Positions 44,830 through 53,677 are shown, numbered from the stretch's first letter. The stretch is DNA of 64,000 nt from Sphaerisporangium sp040683095 (GCF_040683095.1 NZ_JBFBCI010000005.1:124001-188000), one strand, 5' to 3'. The notes: generated from the sequence alone by a model not told the origin. Translations and numbers: made by a program.

Positions 44830-45945
44830 TCACCGCAGGCCCGCGGGCCGGTCGAGCGCCAGCCGGATCAGCCGGTCGACCAGCTCGGGGTACGACACGC
44901 CGGAGGCCGCCCACAACTGCGGGGCCACAGACACCGCCGTGAACCCGGGCATCGTGTTGATCTCGTTGACGATCAGCCGCCCGTCCGGGGTGTAGAAGAA
45001 GTCGACGCGGGACAGCCCCTCGCAGCCGAGCGCCTCGAAGGCCCGGACGGCCATCTGCCGCAGCTCCTCGCTCGCCGCCGCCGGGATGTCGGCGGGCACC
45101 GCGAGCGACATGTCCGACCCGATGTACTTCGCCGAGAAATCGAAGAACTCGTGGTTCTCGTTGACCAGCACCTCGCCGGGCAGGCTCGCGGCGGGCGGCT
45201 CGTCCCCCAGGGACTCCAGGACGGCGCACTCGATCTCGCGCCCGACGATCGCGGCCTCCACCAGCACCTTCGGGTCGTGCTCGCGCGCGTACTCGACCGC
45301 CCGCTCCAGCTCGCCGGCGTCCCCGGCCCGCGAGATGCCCTGGCTGGACCCGGCGCGGGACGGCTTGACGAACACCGGCCAGCCGAGGTCCTCGACGTCC
45401 TTGAGGACGCGGTCGCGGTCCAGCCGCCAGTCGCGGTCGCGCACCACGACGTACGGCCCGACGGGGAGCCCGGCGGCGGCCAGCAGCGTCTTCATGTACG
45501 CCTTGTCCATGCCGACCGCGCTCGCCAGCACGCCCGAGCCGACGTAGCGGACGCCGGCCATCTCCAGCAGGCCCTGGATGGTGCCGTCCTCACCGTACGC
45601 GCCGTGCAGCATCGGGAAGACGACGTCGACCTCGCCGAGCGAGCCCGGGATCCGTCCCGGGTCGAGCGTCACGAGCTGCCCGGTGCCCGACGGCAGCGCG
45701 AGGGCCGTGCCGCCGCCGTCGACCGAGGGCAGTTCGCCGCCCTCGATCGCGAAGCTCTGGTCCTCCGAGGCCAGCACCCACCGGCCGTCCGGGGCGATGC
45801 CGATGGGCACGACGTCGTACTTGGACCGGTCGATGGCGTCGAGGACGCTGCCGGCGCCCATGAGGGACACCGCGTGCTCGGAGTTGCGACCGCCGAAGAC
45901 GACCGCCACGCGCACGCGCGGCCGGGATGGCTGCTGGTGGTTCAT
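44830..45945 (-). CDS. ddl: D-alanine--D-alanine ligase
   Basis: The 371-residue protein has the ATP-grasp Ddl layout: VAVVFGGRNSEHAVSLMGA, FPMLHGAYGEDGTIQGLLE, FVKPSRAGSSQGISR, the omega loop FDFSAKYIGSDM and the metal site VNEINTMPGFT. It joins two D-alanines for peptidoglycan precursors. The KY pair of the omega loop fits the D-Ala-adding rather than D-lactate-adding ligases, although specificity from sequence alone is tentative. It forms part of the run ddl, PLP lyase, gpsA, plsC on the minus strand. Confidence 0.96.
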   Translation of the reverse strand: MNHQQPSRPRVRVAVVFGGRNSEHAVSLMGAGSVLDAIDRSKYDVVPIGIAPDGRWVLASEDQSFAIEGGELPSVDGGGTALALPSGTGQLVTLDPGRIPGSLGEVDVVFPMLHGAYGEDGTIQGLLEMAGVRYVGSGVLASAVGMDKAYMKTLLAAAGLPVGPYVVVRDRDWRLDRDRVLKDVEDLGWPVFVKPSRAGSSQGISRAGDAGELERAVEYAREHDPKVLVEAAIVGREIECAVLESLGDEPPAASLPGEVLVNENHEFFDFSAKYIGSDMSLAVPADIPAAASEELRQMAVRAFEALGCEGLSRVDFFYTPDGRLIVNEINTMPGFTAVSVAPQLWAASGVSYPELVDRLIRLALDRPAGLR

Positions 45946-45985
45946 GATTCCCGAATCTACCTTGCGCCCCTGTCGTCACCGCTTG

Positions 45986-47239
45986 TCAGGTACGCGTGGC
46001 GGCGTTCGAGCGCAGCGCGTCGAGGGCGTCGGTGACGTCCGCGATCAGGTCCTCGGCGTCCTCGAGGCCGACGGAGAAGCGCACGGCGCCCGCGTCCACC
46101 CCGGACGCGGTGAGCCCGGCCTCGTCAAGCCTGCCGCGGGTGGTGGAGGCGACGTGGGCCACCTTGGTCCGCGTGCCGCCGACGGAGGTCGCGATGAGCG
46201 CGAGCCGGAGCGTGTCCGCCAGCATGACCCCCGCCTCGTACCCGCCGTGCGGGGTGACCGTGACCGACGCGCCGAACCGCGTGCCCTCGGGGCCCGCGTC
46301 GAAGAGCTGGCGGGCGAGCTGGTGGCCGGGATGGGAGGGCAGGCCGGGGTAGTCCACGCGGCGGACGGCCGGGTGCTTGGCCACGGCCGCGGCGAAGACC
46401 ATCGCGGTCGCGCACATGCGGCGCACGCGCAGCGGCAGCGTCTCCAGGCTGCGGCGCAGCAGGAACGCCTCGTCCGGGGACAAGGTGGACCCGGTGTCGA
46501 TACGGACCTCACGGACTTTGCCGATCAGGTCGGGACGGCCCACCACGGCCCCGCCCGTGCAGTCGTCGTGCCCGCCCAGGTACTTGGTCGCGGAGTGGAG
46601 CACCAGGTCGGCGCCGTGCTCCAGGGGACGGCAGACCACGGGCGTGGCCAGCGTCGAGTCGACCACCAGCAGCGCGCCCGCGTCCCGGGCGATGCGGTAG
46701 AGGCCCCGGATGTCGGCGACGGCCATCGTCGGGTTGGTCAGCGTCTCGGCGTATATGATCTTGGTGCTGGTCTTCACGGCGGCGTGCACGCGGCGCAGGT
46801 CGGAGTAGTCCACGAAGTCCACCGAGACGCCGAAACGCGCCAGCACGTTCGTCAGCAGCGAGTACGTGCCGCCGTACACCGGCGCGGGGGCGACGACGTG
46901 GGAACCGGAGCGCAGGAAGGCCAGCAGCACGGCGTTCACGGCCGCCATGCCCGACGCGAACGCCTGCCCGGCGACCTCCTCGGGCGCCGCCGCGCCCTCC
47001 AGCGAAGCCACGCCCGAGGCGAACGCGGCCACCGTGGGGTTGTCGATCCTGCTGTAGGCGAAGCCGGGCGCCCGCTCGCCCAGCACGTCGGCGTACTCGG
47101 CCGAGTTCTCGAAGCTCCAGGACGCGCTGCGCCACACGGGCAGCCCGATCGGGAGTTGGCGGGGGGCGGGCGCGGGGGGCAGGTGGATCGCGCGGGTGTT
47201 CTCGCCGAGTCTCCTGCGCATGCGTCGGGAAGGGGTCAC
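45986..47239 (-). CDS. Cys/Met metabolism PLP-dependent enzyme (cystathionine gamma-synthase/lyase family)
   Basis: The 417-residue protein is a gamma-family PLP enzyme: FAYSRIDNPTVAAFASGVAS, SGMAAVNAVLLAF, the PLP Lys in HSATKYLGGHDD and the C-terminal GVDAGAVRFSVGLEDAEDLI. These enzymes make or cleave cystathionine or methionine; which reaction applies here is not clear. The GTG at 47239 overlaps the gpsA stop (GTGA), so the two genes are coupled; an ATG at 47221 is the other start. Upstream open frame to 48211 is a shadow of gpsA. Confidence 0.92.
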   Translation of the reverse strand: MTPSRRMRRRLGENTRAIHLPPAPAPRQLPIGLPVWRSASWSFENSAEYADVLGERAPGFAYSRIDNPTVAAFASGVASLEGAAAPEEVAGQAFASGMAAVNAVLLAFLRSGSHVVAPAPVYGGTYSLLTNVLARFGVSVDFVDYSDLRRVHAAVKTSTKIIYAETLTNPTMAVADIRGLYRIARDAGALLVVDSTLATPVVCRPLEHGADLVLHSATKYLGGHDDCTGGAVVGRPDLIGKVREVRIDTGSTLSPDEAFLLRRSLETLPLRVRRMCATAMVFAAAVAKHPAVRRVDYPGLPSHPGHQLARQLFDAGPEGTRFGASVTVTPHGGYEAGVMLADTLRLALIATSVGGTRTKVAHVASTTRGRLDEAGLTASGVDAGAVRFSVGLEDAEDLIADVTDALDALRSNAATRT

Positions 47240-48243
47240 ACGCCGTACCGTTCCGGCTTGGGAGTCCGCGACATGAGCAGCATCGCGGCCTCGCTGGGGG
47301 TCATTCCGTCGTGGACGACGCCGACCACCACCTCCGTGATGGGCATCTCGACGTCGTGCTTCCTGGCCAGGTCGAGAACCGACTCGCAGGACTTGACCCC
47401 CTCCGCCGTCTGCCTGGTGGCGGCGATGGTCTCGGCGAGGGTCATGCCCCTGCCCAGATTCTCCCCGAAGGTGCGGTTTCTCGACAATGGGGACGTGCAG
47501 GTCGCGACGAGGTCCCCCATGCCGGCGAGCCCGGCGAAGGTGTGCTGATCGGCCCCGAGCACCGCGCCCAGCCGGGCGATCTCGGCGAGGCCGCGCGTCA
47601 TCAGCATGGCCTTGACGTTGTCGCCGAGGCCCATGCCCGCCGCCACGCCCACGGCGAGCGCGATGACGTTCTTGACCGCGCCGCCGAGCTCCACCCCGAC
47701 GACGTCGGCGTTGGTGTAGGCGCGGAACCACGGCAGGTGGCAGGCCTCCTGGAGCCGCGCGGTGACCTTCTCGTCCACACCGGCGACCACGGCGGCGGCC
47801 GGCTCGCGGCGGATCAGCTCGCCGACCAGGTTCGGCCCCGACACGACCGCGACCCGCTCCTCGGGCACGCCCGCCACCTCGCAGATCACCTCGCTCATGC
47901 GCTTGGACGTGCGCAGCTCGATGCCCTTCATCAGGCTCACGAGCACGGAGTGGTCCGGGATGTGCGGGCTCCAGGCGGCGAGGTTGCCGCGCAGGGTCTG
48001 CGAGGGGACGGCGAGGACGACGAAGTCGGCCCCCTCCATCGCCTCGGCGGGGTCGGTGGTGGCGCGCAGCGACGAGGGCAGGGCGACCCCGGGCAGGTAC
48101 TCGGGGTTCTCGTGCCTGCGGGCGATGGCCTCCACCACCTCGGCGCGCCGTCCCCAGAGCGTCGTGGAGGTGCCGGCCTCCGCCAAGATCATCGCGAAGG
48201 TCGTCCCCCACGAGCCTGTTCCGAAAACGACGGCCTTGGTCAT
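47236..48243 (-). CDS. gpsA: NAD(P)H-dependent glycerol-3-phosphate dehydrogenase
   Basis: The 335-residue protein has the dinucleotide motif VFGTGSWGTTFAMILAEAG, the substrate region FRAYTNADVVGVELGGAVKN with the catalytic Lys, and AGMGDLVATCTSPLSRNR. It reduces dihydroxyacetone phosphate to glycerol-3-phosphate for phospholipids. It lies between plsC and the PLP lyase on the same strand; gpsA with plsC is a logical lipid-precursor pair. Confidence 0.97.
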   Translation of the reverse strand: MTKAVVFGTGSWGTTFAMILAEAGTSTTLWGRRAEVVEAIARRHENPEYLPGVALPSSLRATTDPAEAMEGADFVVLAVPSQTLRGNLAAWSPHIPDHSVLVSLMKGIELRTSKRMSEVICEVAGVPEERVAVVSGPNLVGELIRREPAAAVVAGVDEKVTARLQEACHLPWFRAYTNADVVGVELGGAVKNVIALAVGVAAGMGLGDNVKAMLMTRGLAEIARLGAVLGADQHTFAGLAGMGDLVATCTSPLSRNRTFGENLGRGMTLAETIAATRQTAEGVKSCESVLDLARKHDVEMPITEVVVGVVHDGMTPSEAAMLLMSRTPKPERYGV

Positions 48244-48284
48244 CTACTCACCGTACGCCCAGCCCGGCGCCCCGGCGGACGGCG

Positions 48285-49004
48285 TCACCCGGCGCGGCTC
48301 TCGGACTCGTCGAAGGGAGTGTCCGGTGCCTTCTCGCCGCGCAGGTCGGAGAGCAGGCCGACGACGTCGGCCATGATGTCGGCGGTCGCGTCCTTCAGCA
48401 CCTGGCCGCGCATCGGCAGACCCTGGTACTTCGACAGGTCGACCGGCGGGCCGGCGATCACGCGGAAGGTCTTGCGGGGGAACAGCCGCGGCTTCTTCTG
48501 GCCGTACGGCAGCAGTTCCTGGGCGCCCCAGTGCGCGACGGGGATCACCGGCGCGCCGGTGGCCAGCGCCAGCCGCGCCACGCCGGTCTTGAACGCCATC
48601 GGCCAGTAGTCGGGATCGCGGGTGATCGTCCCCTCGGGGTAGAAGATCACGCACGAGCCCTCCTTGAGGGCCTCCTCGGCGTGCTTCAGCGAGCGCGCGG
48701 CGTCGGTGCTGCCCCGGAACACCGGGATCTGCCTGCAGGCGCGCACGACCTTGCCGATCAGCGGGATGTCGAAGACCCCGGATTTGGCCAGGTAGACGGG
48801 CCAGCGGCCGTTGTTGTAGGTGAAGTGGGCGAGCAGCAGCGGGTCCGTCCACGACAGGTGGTTCGCCGCGATGATCACGCCGCCGGTGCGTGGCACGTTG
48901 GCGCGGCCGCGCCAGTCCCTTTTCGTGAAGAGCAGCAACACCGACTTGACGATCACCGTGACGAGTGCTTCCCAGAAGATGGGCGGGCGTCCGGGGCGGC
49001 TCAA
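48285..49004 (-). CDS. plsC: 1-acyl-sn-glycerol-3-phosphate acyltransferase
   Basis: The 239-residue protein starts with TTG at 49004, five bases after AGGAG. The acyltransferase motifs NHLSWTD (HX4D), VFRGST and FYPEGTITRD are intact, with a hydrophobic N-terminal segment (ALVTVIVKSVLLLF) for membrane association. It adds the second acyl chain to lysophosphatidic acid. It ends 41 bp before gpsA begins. The longer open frame upstream overlaps the divergent cofC and is rejected. Confidence 0.94.
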   Translation of the reverse strand: MSRPGRPPIFWEALVTVIVKSVLLLFTKRDWRGRANVPRTGGVIIAANHLSWTDPLLLAHFTYNNGRWPVYLAKSGVFDIPLIGKVVRACRQIPVFRGSTDAARSLKHAEEALKEGSCVIFYPEGTITRDPDYWPMAFKTGVARLALATGAPVIPVAHWGAQELLPYGQKKPRLFPRKTFRVIAGPPVDLSKYQGLPMRGQVLKDATADIMADVVGLLSDLRGEKAPDTPFDESESRAG

Positions 49005-49082
49005 TTGACTCCTCCAGTCATGCCTGTGCGCCATCAGTCTCCCGGTTGGCTCCACGAGATGTCGAGGCGGGATGCTAAGGCT

Positions 49083-49787
49083 ATGCGTACGGCAGACGGT
49101 TCGGCAGACGGTCGGCACAGTCACGACAGCGGACGTGGCGGACACGGCACGAAACCTCACTGGACCATCGTGGTCCCGGTGAAGACTCTGATCGCCGCCA
49201 AGACACGCCTGGCGGCGCACGCGGGGCCCCACCGCGCGGCGCTCGCCGTGGCCATCGCCTGCGACACGGTGTCGGCCGCGCTGGCCTGCCCGGACGTCGC
49301 CCGCGTCATCGTCGTCACCGGCGACCCGGTGCCCGCCGAGGCCCTGGCCGCGATCGGCGCGCACGTCGTCCCCGACCCGGAGGCCGGGCTCAACGCGGCG
49401 CTGCGGGCCGGCGGCGCCGAGGCCGTGCGGCTGGCGCCCGGGGGGCCGGTCGGCGCGCTCCAGGCCGACCTGCCGGCGCTGCGGCCCGCGGAGCTGAGCG
49501 TCGTGCTCGGCTGCGCCACCGACTTCGACCAGGCGTTCCTGCCCGACGCCGCCGAGATCGGCACGACGTTCTACGGCGTGCGGCCCGGCGTGCCGTTCCG
49601 GCCGCGCTTCGGCGGCGTGTCCCGGGCCAGGCACCTCGGGAGCGGAGCCAAGGAGCTGACGCCCGACGGCGTCCCCTCGGTGCGGCGCGACGTCGACACG
49701 CCGTCCGACCTGGAGGAGGCGCTGGCCCTCGGCGTCGGCCGGTACACCGCCGAGGTGGTGACGACGATGAGGGGGCCCTCCGCGTAG
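49083..49787 (+). CDS. cofC: 2-phospho-L-lactate (or PEP) guanylyltransferase
   Basis: The 234-residue protein starts, after a 25-residue His/Gly-rich tail, with WTIVVPVKTLIAAKTRL, then VVTGDPVPAEALAAIGAHVV, GLNAALRAG, LQADLPALRP and FGGVSRARHLGSGAKEL, matching CofC/FbiD. It activates the lactyl or phosphoenolpyruvyl unit for coenzyme F420 synthesis. F420 is common in actinomycetes. It is divergent from plsC, with 78 bp between the starts, and a terminator stem spans its stop codon. Confidence 0.93.
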   Translation: MRTADGSADGRHSHDSGRGGHGTKPHWTIVVPVKTLIAAKTRLAAHAGPHRAALAVAIACDTVSAALACPDVARVIVVTGDPVPAEALAAIGAHVVPDPEAGLNAALRAGGAEAVRLAPGGPVGALQADLPALRPAELSVVLGCATDFDQAFLPDAAEIGTTFYGVRPGVPFRPRFGGVSRARHLGSGAKELTPDGVPSVRRDVDTPSDLEEALALGVGRYTAEVVTTMRGPSA

Positions 49788-49799
49788 GAGGACCCCCTC
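49769..49799 (+). terminator. Terminator overlapping the cofC stop
   Basis: GAGGGGGCCCTCC pairs with GGAGGACCCCCTC (one mismatch) around a GCGTA loop that contains the last bases of cofC, including most of its TAG stop. Confidence 0.7.
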
Positions 49800-49849
49800 G
49801 GTGGCCCCGTGACGGCCCCCGTGTCCGGCGCCACGGGCGTTCGCCCCGG

Positions 49850-51559
49850 TCAGTGCCCGGCGGCCTCGCCCTCGCGGGCGTGCTTGGGCAGCAGGAAGGC
49901 GACGAGGAACGTCAGCGCCAGCATGCCGTCCACGACCCAGAGGATCGTCTTCATCACCTCACTGAAACCGGTCTTGCCCGCCTCGGCCCCGGCGGACGCG
50001 AGCGCCTTCTGGACGGCGGCGCCCGCCTGCGGCGAGGTGACGGCGGCGCGGGCGTCGGCCTCCAGCCGGGCACAGGACGCGGGCACCGCCTCGGAGTCCT
50101 TGGCGACCGCGCGGTCGTGGCCGCAGGCGCGCAGGCCCTCGACGACGCGGTCCTGCGCCGGGCCGGTGACCTGGACGGCGGCCAGTTCGGCGCGCAGCTT
50201 GGGCGTGACGTCATCGGCGGCCGAGGCGACGCTCGTGCCGAGCATGCCGAAGAACAGCGTGCCGAGCAGCGCCACGCCGAAGGCGCTGCCGAGCTGCTGG
50301 ACCGCGGTCAGGGTGCCCGAGGCCGAGCCGTTCTCGTGGGGCTCGACACCGGCGAGCACGATGTCGAAGAAGGGCGCCATGAGCAGGCCCATACCGGTGC
50401 CGGTCACGAGCAGGGCGGGGCTGAGCTGCCAGGGGTTCACGCCGATGCCGGCGAGGTTCAGCGTGAGGATGACGGCCAGCACGCCGGCCGCCATGAGCAG
50501 CGTGCCGCCGTGCAGCAGCTTGCGCCCGTACTTCTGCAGGGGCTGGGCGAAGCCGAAGCCGATGACCATGCCGATCGACCACGGCACCATCGACAGGCCG
50601 GCCTTCAGCGGCGAGTAGCCGAGTCCGATCTGCACGTACAGGTTGAATACCAGCGAGAAGCCGACCATGCCGGAGAAGAAGACCAGGCCGGTGACCAGGC
50701 CTCCGGTGAACGCGCGCTTGCGGAACAGGCTGGGGACGACGAGCGGGTCGCCGCCCTTGGCGCTCTTGCGCCCCTCGAACCAGCCGAAGCCCACGAAGAC
50801 CAGCACGGCGGCGGCGATCATCAGGAAGGACCAGAGCGGCCAGTCGTGCTCGCGGCCCTGGACCAGCGGGAAGATGATCAGGAAGCCGGCCACCGAGACG
50901 AGGACGGCGCCGGGGACGTCGAGCTTCAGCGGGTGCGGGGATCGCGACTCGGGCAGGAACCGCATTCCGGCGAGGACGGCGGCGAGGCCGAGGGGCAGGT
51001 TGATCAGGAAGATCATGCGCCAGCCGGTGCCGAAGAAGTCCGCGTCCACGAGCCATCCGGCCAGGATGGGGCCGGCCACGGTGGACAGGCCCATGATCGG
51101 CCCGAACAGGCCGAACGCCTTCTGCGTCTCGGCGGGCGGGAACATCTCCCTGATCATGCCGAGGCCCTGCGGCAGCATGACCGAGCCGAACAGGCCCTGG
51201 ACCACGCGGGCGGCGATCAGCACCTCGGGCCCCTGTGCGACGGCGCACAGCAGCGAGCCCACGGTGAAGCCCACGGCTCCGATGACGAACATCCTCTTAC
51301 GCCCGAAGATGTCGCCCAACCGGCCGCCCGTGATGAGGCCCACGGCCATCGACAAGGTGTAGCCGGCGCCGAGCCACTGGATGACGGCGGCGCTGCCGCC
51401 GAGTTCGGCGCGGATCGCGGGAGAGGCGATGTTGGTGACCATCGCGTCCAGCAGGTCCATGATCTCGGCGGCGAGGATCACGAAGAGCGCCGCCCAGCGC
51501 CACCGATAGGGCGTCGCCACGGTCGGCGACTGTTTCAGGGGGATTTCGATCGATGTCAT
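49850..51559 (-). CDS. MFS drug efflux transporter, DHA2 (14-helix) family
   Basis: The 569-residue protein has 14 predicted membrane helices, motif A GGRLGDIFGRKRMFVIG, motif C near GLSTVAGPILAGWL, and a Cys-containing loop (CGHDRAVAKD, CARLEADAR) between the last two helices, facing outward. This is the EmrB/QacA type of proton-driven drug exporter. A GGAGG ribosome binding site precedes the ATG at 51559. It is divergent from a TetR gene with several repeats between them, the standard layout of a drug-inducible pump. Confidence 0.93.
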   Translation of the reverse strand: MTSIEIPLKQSPTVATPYRWRWAALFVILAAEIMDLLDAMVTNIASPAIRAELGGSAAVIQWLGAGYTLSMAVGLITGGRLGDIFGRKRMFVIGAVGFTVGSLLCAVAQGPEVLIAARVVQGLFGSVMLPQGLGMIREMFPPAETQKAFGLFGPIMGLSTVAGPILAGWLVDADFFGTGWRMIFLINLPLGLAAVLAGMRFLPESRSPHPLKLDVPGAVLVSVAGFLIIFPLVQGREHDWPLWSFLMIAAAVLVFVGFGWFEGRKSAKGGDPLVVPSLFRKRAFTGGLVTGLVFFSGMVGFSLVFNLYVQIGLGYSPLKAGLSMVPWSIGMVIGFGFAQPLQKYGRKLLHGGTLLMAAGVLAVILTLNLAGIGVNPWQLSPALLVTGTGMGLLMAPFFDIVLAGVEPHENGSASGTLTAVQQLGSAFGVALLGTLFFGMLGTSVASAADDVTPKLRAELAAVQVTGPAQDRVVEGLRACGHDRAVAKDSEAVPASCARLEADARAAVTSPQAGAAVQKALASAGAEAGKTGFSEVMKTILWVVDGMLALTFLVAFLLPKHAREGEAAGH

Positions 51560-51590
51560 TGCGGTTCCTCCGGCCGCCCACCAGGGGGCA

Positions 51591-51601
51591 GAACAGTGTT
51601 C
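51591..51601. promoter_or_regulatory. Candidate operator, GAACAGTGTTC
   Basis: GAACA-G-TGTTC is a perfect dyad 32 bp before the MFS start codon. Related half sites (CTGTTC, GTGTTC) recur in the same intergenic region. Confidence 0.45.
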
Positions 51602-51630
51602 AGCAGAAGCGAGCGCTGTTCTATCATTGA

Positions 51631-51649
51631 ACTGCATACGTCGTGCAGT
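51631..51649. promoter_or_regulatory. Candidate TetR operator, ACTGCA-N7-TGCAGT
   Basis: A perfect inverted repeat with 6-bp arms and 7-bp spacer in the 236-bp region between the MFS and TetR genes; 19 bp total suits a TetR dimer. Confidence 0.5.
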
Positions 51650-51659
51650 GAGACGCTCT

Positions 51660-51699
51660 CAAGATATGTCGCAAGTGCGGCAAAGACAAGATATATCGC
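51660..51699. repeat. Direct repeat of 13 bp
   Basis: CAAGATATGTCGC (51660-51672) and CAAGATATATCGC (51687-51699) differ at one base and start 27 bp apart. The AT-rich cores contrast with the surroundings and could be activator sites or promoter elements. Confidence 0.5.
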
Positions 51700-51795
51700 G
51701 AAACAGAGTGGTGTTCTGCTCAGACGAGCGGTGTTCTCCAGGCCGACTAGACTGCCCGGGATCCACGCGAGAACGCCTGAAGGCGGGGGTTACGC

Positions 51796-52533
51796 ATGAC
51801 AGGACAGGACAGCGACGACGCCGTGCCCGCGCCCCCCTGGGAGCGGTCGCGCAGGCGGTCGGCGCAGGTCCGCGTCCCACTCACCCGCGAGCGCATCGTC
51901 GACGCCGCGTTCACCGTCCTGGACCGCGAGGGGTACGACAGGCTGAGCATGCGGCAGGTCGCCGGCGAGCTCGGCGTCGCCGTCTCGGCGCTCTACGCGC
52001 ACGTGGCCGGCAAGAACGACCTGTTCCAGCTCATGTACATGCGGCTGTTCGACTCATGGGTGCTGCCCGAGCCCGATCCGGAGCGCTGGCAGGAGCAGGT
52101 CAAGGACTTCGCGCGGTTCGGCCGCGCCCGCCTGCTGGAACACCGCGACATGGCCCGCATCTCCATGGCCCAGATCCCGTTCCTCCCCGAGCTGCTCCCC
52201 CAGGTCGAGCGCATGATGGCCCTGTTCCGCGGGGCCGGGCTGCCCGACCCCGTCGCCGCCGCCGCGGGCGACATGCTGTCCACCTTCATCGACGGGTTCG
52301 CCTACGCCGAGGCGATGTGGGAGGAACGCCGCCGCAACACCGACGTCGGCTCCTGGGACGAGATGCGTGAGACGATCAAGGGGTACTTCGACGCGCTGCC
52401 GCCCGAGCGCTTCCCCCACCTGCTGGCCCTGTCGAGCATGATGTTCGAGGAGACCAACGACGAGCGGTTCGAGGTCGGCCTCGACATCATCGTCCGGGGC
52501 CTGGCCTCCTACATCGAGCCGAAGGACGCCTGA
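51796..52533 (+). CDS. TetR family regulator of the MFS pump
   Basis: The 245-residue protein has a proline/arginine-rich leader, then the TetR helix-turn-helix (LSMRQVAGELGVAVSALYAHV, residues about 50-75) and a TetR_C-type ligand domain (MISMA.. to IEPKDA). This C-terminal class is the one found in TetR/ActII-type drug-responsive repressors. The gene is divergent from the MFS pump, so it very likely represses it. The last codons lie in a 16-bp tandem repeat (GAAGGACGCCTGAGCG, 52521-52552), which is also seen just after the stop. Confidence 0.9.
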   Translation: MTGQDSDDAVPAPPWERSRRRSAQVRVPLTRERIVDAAFTVLDREGYDRLSMRQVAGELGVAVSALYAHVAGKNDLFQLMYMRLFDSWVLPEPDPERWQEQVKDFARFGRARLLEHRDMARISMAQIPFLPELLPQVERMMALFRGAGLPDPVAAAAGDMLSTFIDGFAYAEAMWEERRRNTDVGSWDEMRETIKGYFDALPPERFPHLLALSSMMFEETNDERFEVGLDIIVRGLASYIEPKDA

Positions 52534-52603
52534 GCGGAAGGACGCCTGAGCGGAAGGCGCCGTCCCCGGCCCACCGGACGGCGCCGCTGTTAGACTGGCG
52601 CGC

Positions 52604-52807
52604 GTGCAGGCGACGGTGCGGACCTTCGACCAGCGGACCCGGTCGGGGTCGGTGTTCCTCGACGACGGCACCGAGCTGCCGTTCGACGCCCCCGCCTTCG
52701 ACGCCGGTCCCCTGCGCCTGCTGCGCTCCGGCCAGCGCGTGAACATCCGCGTCGAGGGCGCCGTCATCACCGCGATCACCCTGTCCACGTTCCCGCTGCC
52801 GGACTAG
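52604..52807 (+). CDS. Small CspA-like OB-fold protein
   Basis: The 67-residue protein reads QATVRTFDQRTRSGSVFLDD and ends GAVITAITLSTFPLPD. It has the spacing of a cold-shock domain (strands around VRTFD, GSVFLDDG, LPF, GQRVNIRVEG), but the RNP1 aromatic motif is poorly kept, so nucleic-acid binding may be weak. A TAGACT -10-like box ends 8 bp before the GTG, with no ribosome binding site, suggesting a leaderless message. Similar short proteins are found beside HU genes in actinomycetes. Confidence 0.8.
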   Translation: MQATVRTFDQRTRSGSVFLDDGTELPFDAPAFDAGPLRLLRSGQRVNIRVEGAVITAITLSTFPLPD

Positions 52808-52817
52808 CGCGCCGCTC

Positions 52818-52879
52818 GTGTCCGACGGGGCGGACACGCCCAGGCATACGGACGCCCGGGACCTGTGGTGGCCCCGGGC
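52818..52879. terminator. Two terminator hairpins between convergent genes
   Basis: GTGTCCG/CGGACAC (52818-52837) and GCCCGGG/CCCGGGC (52854-52879) lie between the CspA-like gene and the HU gene. Confidence 0.65.
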
Positions 52880-52905
52880 GCCGGTCGATCGTCGTCAGAC
52901 GGTCG

Positions 52906-53205
52906 TCACTTCTTCTTGGCGGCCTTCTTGCCGGCCGCGTTGACCTGTTCCTTGAAGTCGGCACCGGCCCTGAACTTGGGCCCCCAGCTCTCGGACACCT
53001 TGATGGGCTCGCCGGTCGAAGGGTTCCTTGCCTGGCGGGCGGGCTTGTGAGCCATCTCGAAAGCACCGAACCCGGTGATCGAGACCTTCTCCCCGTTCGC
53101 GACAGCGTGCTGGATCGCCTCGATTATCGCGTTCACGGCCTCGGTGGCCGTCTTCCTGTCGCCGACCCGATCAACGATCGCGTCCACGAGTTCTCGCTTG
53201 TTCAT
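52906..53205 (-). CDS. hup: Nucleoid protein HU, short form
   Basis: The 99-residue protein is a complete HU: KRELVDAIVDRVGDRKTA, the beta arm GFGAFEMAHKPARQARNPST with the DNA-inserting Pro, and KVSESWGPKFRAGADFKE. It ends in a short basic tail (AAGKKAAKKK). At this position next to leuD, Mycobacterium and Streptomyces have a much longer HU (HupB/HupS) with a lysine/alanine-rich tail of about 100 residues; here that tail is nearly absent. The stop codon is clear, with no frameshift extension visible. Confidence 0.96.
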   Translation of the reverse strand: MNKRELVDAIVDRVGDRKTATEAVNAIIEAIQHAVANGEKVSITGFGAFEMAHKPARQARNPSTGEPIKVSESWGPKFRAGADFKEQVNAAGKKAAKKK

Positions 53206-53371
53206 CTCGGTTGTTCCCCCTGGTTACCGCTGTCTGAGGATGAGCGCCGGGGCCGACGGCCCGCGGCCGATCTCACCCGGTGTGGCCAAGCGCGGGGTTC
53301 CGGCACGCGCCCACCAGTCAGCGGTCAGAAACCCCTTACCCGCTTGAAATTAAGGTACACAGGGCTAGGAC

Positions 53372-53677
53372 TCAATCACATCCGGCGATGTTTCGGCTAC
53401 TCGGCGTGTCGGATTCTGCTTCCAGCGTGGCCAGGAAGTCGTCCAGGCGCGTGCAGGCGTGATCGACGTCTCGCTTGGCGAGGTCACAGATCACCACGAA
53501 ACGGCGCGCGATCCGCTGCTTCTCGTCCGGGGGAAGGCGTGCGGCGGCCACGCGACGATAGGCGTCGCGCAGCCGCCGCGCCAGCATGTCCTCGCGGCTC
53601 TCGGCCTGCGAGGCTCTCGTGTGCGGCCCGGCGGTCCCGGGCGTCGCGGCATCTGTCAAACGGTCGTCGGCAGCCAT
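53372..53677 (-). CDS. Small helical protein of unknown function
   Basis: The 101-residue protein is mostly charged helix (REDMLARRLRDAYRRVAAAR, KRDVDHACTRLDDFLATLEA) and has no membrane part. Its ATG at 53677 lies inside the leuD coding end, overlapping by 22 bases, so it is probably translated as the last gene of leuC-leuD. Codon use is good. I know of no function; position next to hup suggests a conserved locus member. Confidence 0.65.
   Translation of the reverse strand: MAADDRLTDAATPGTAGPHTRASQAESREDMLARRLRDAYRRVAAARLPPDEKQRIARRFVVICDLAKRDVDHACTRLDDFLATLEAESDTPSSRNIAGCD

Noticed and set aside
47240..48211. Long N-terminal extension of the PLP enzyme reading through gpsA
   Set aside because: The extension is an out-of-frame reading of gpsA; the enzyme's own conserved N-terminus starts at about 47239.
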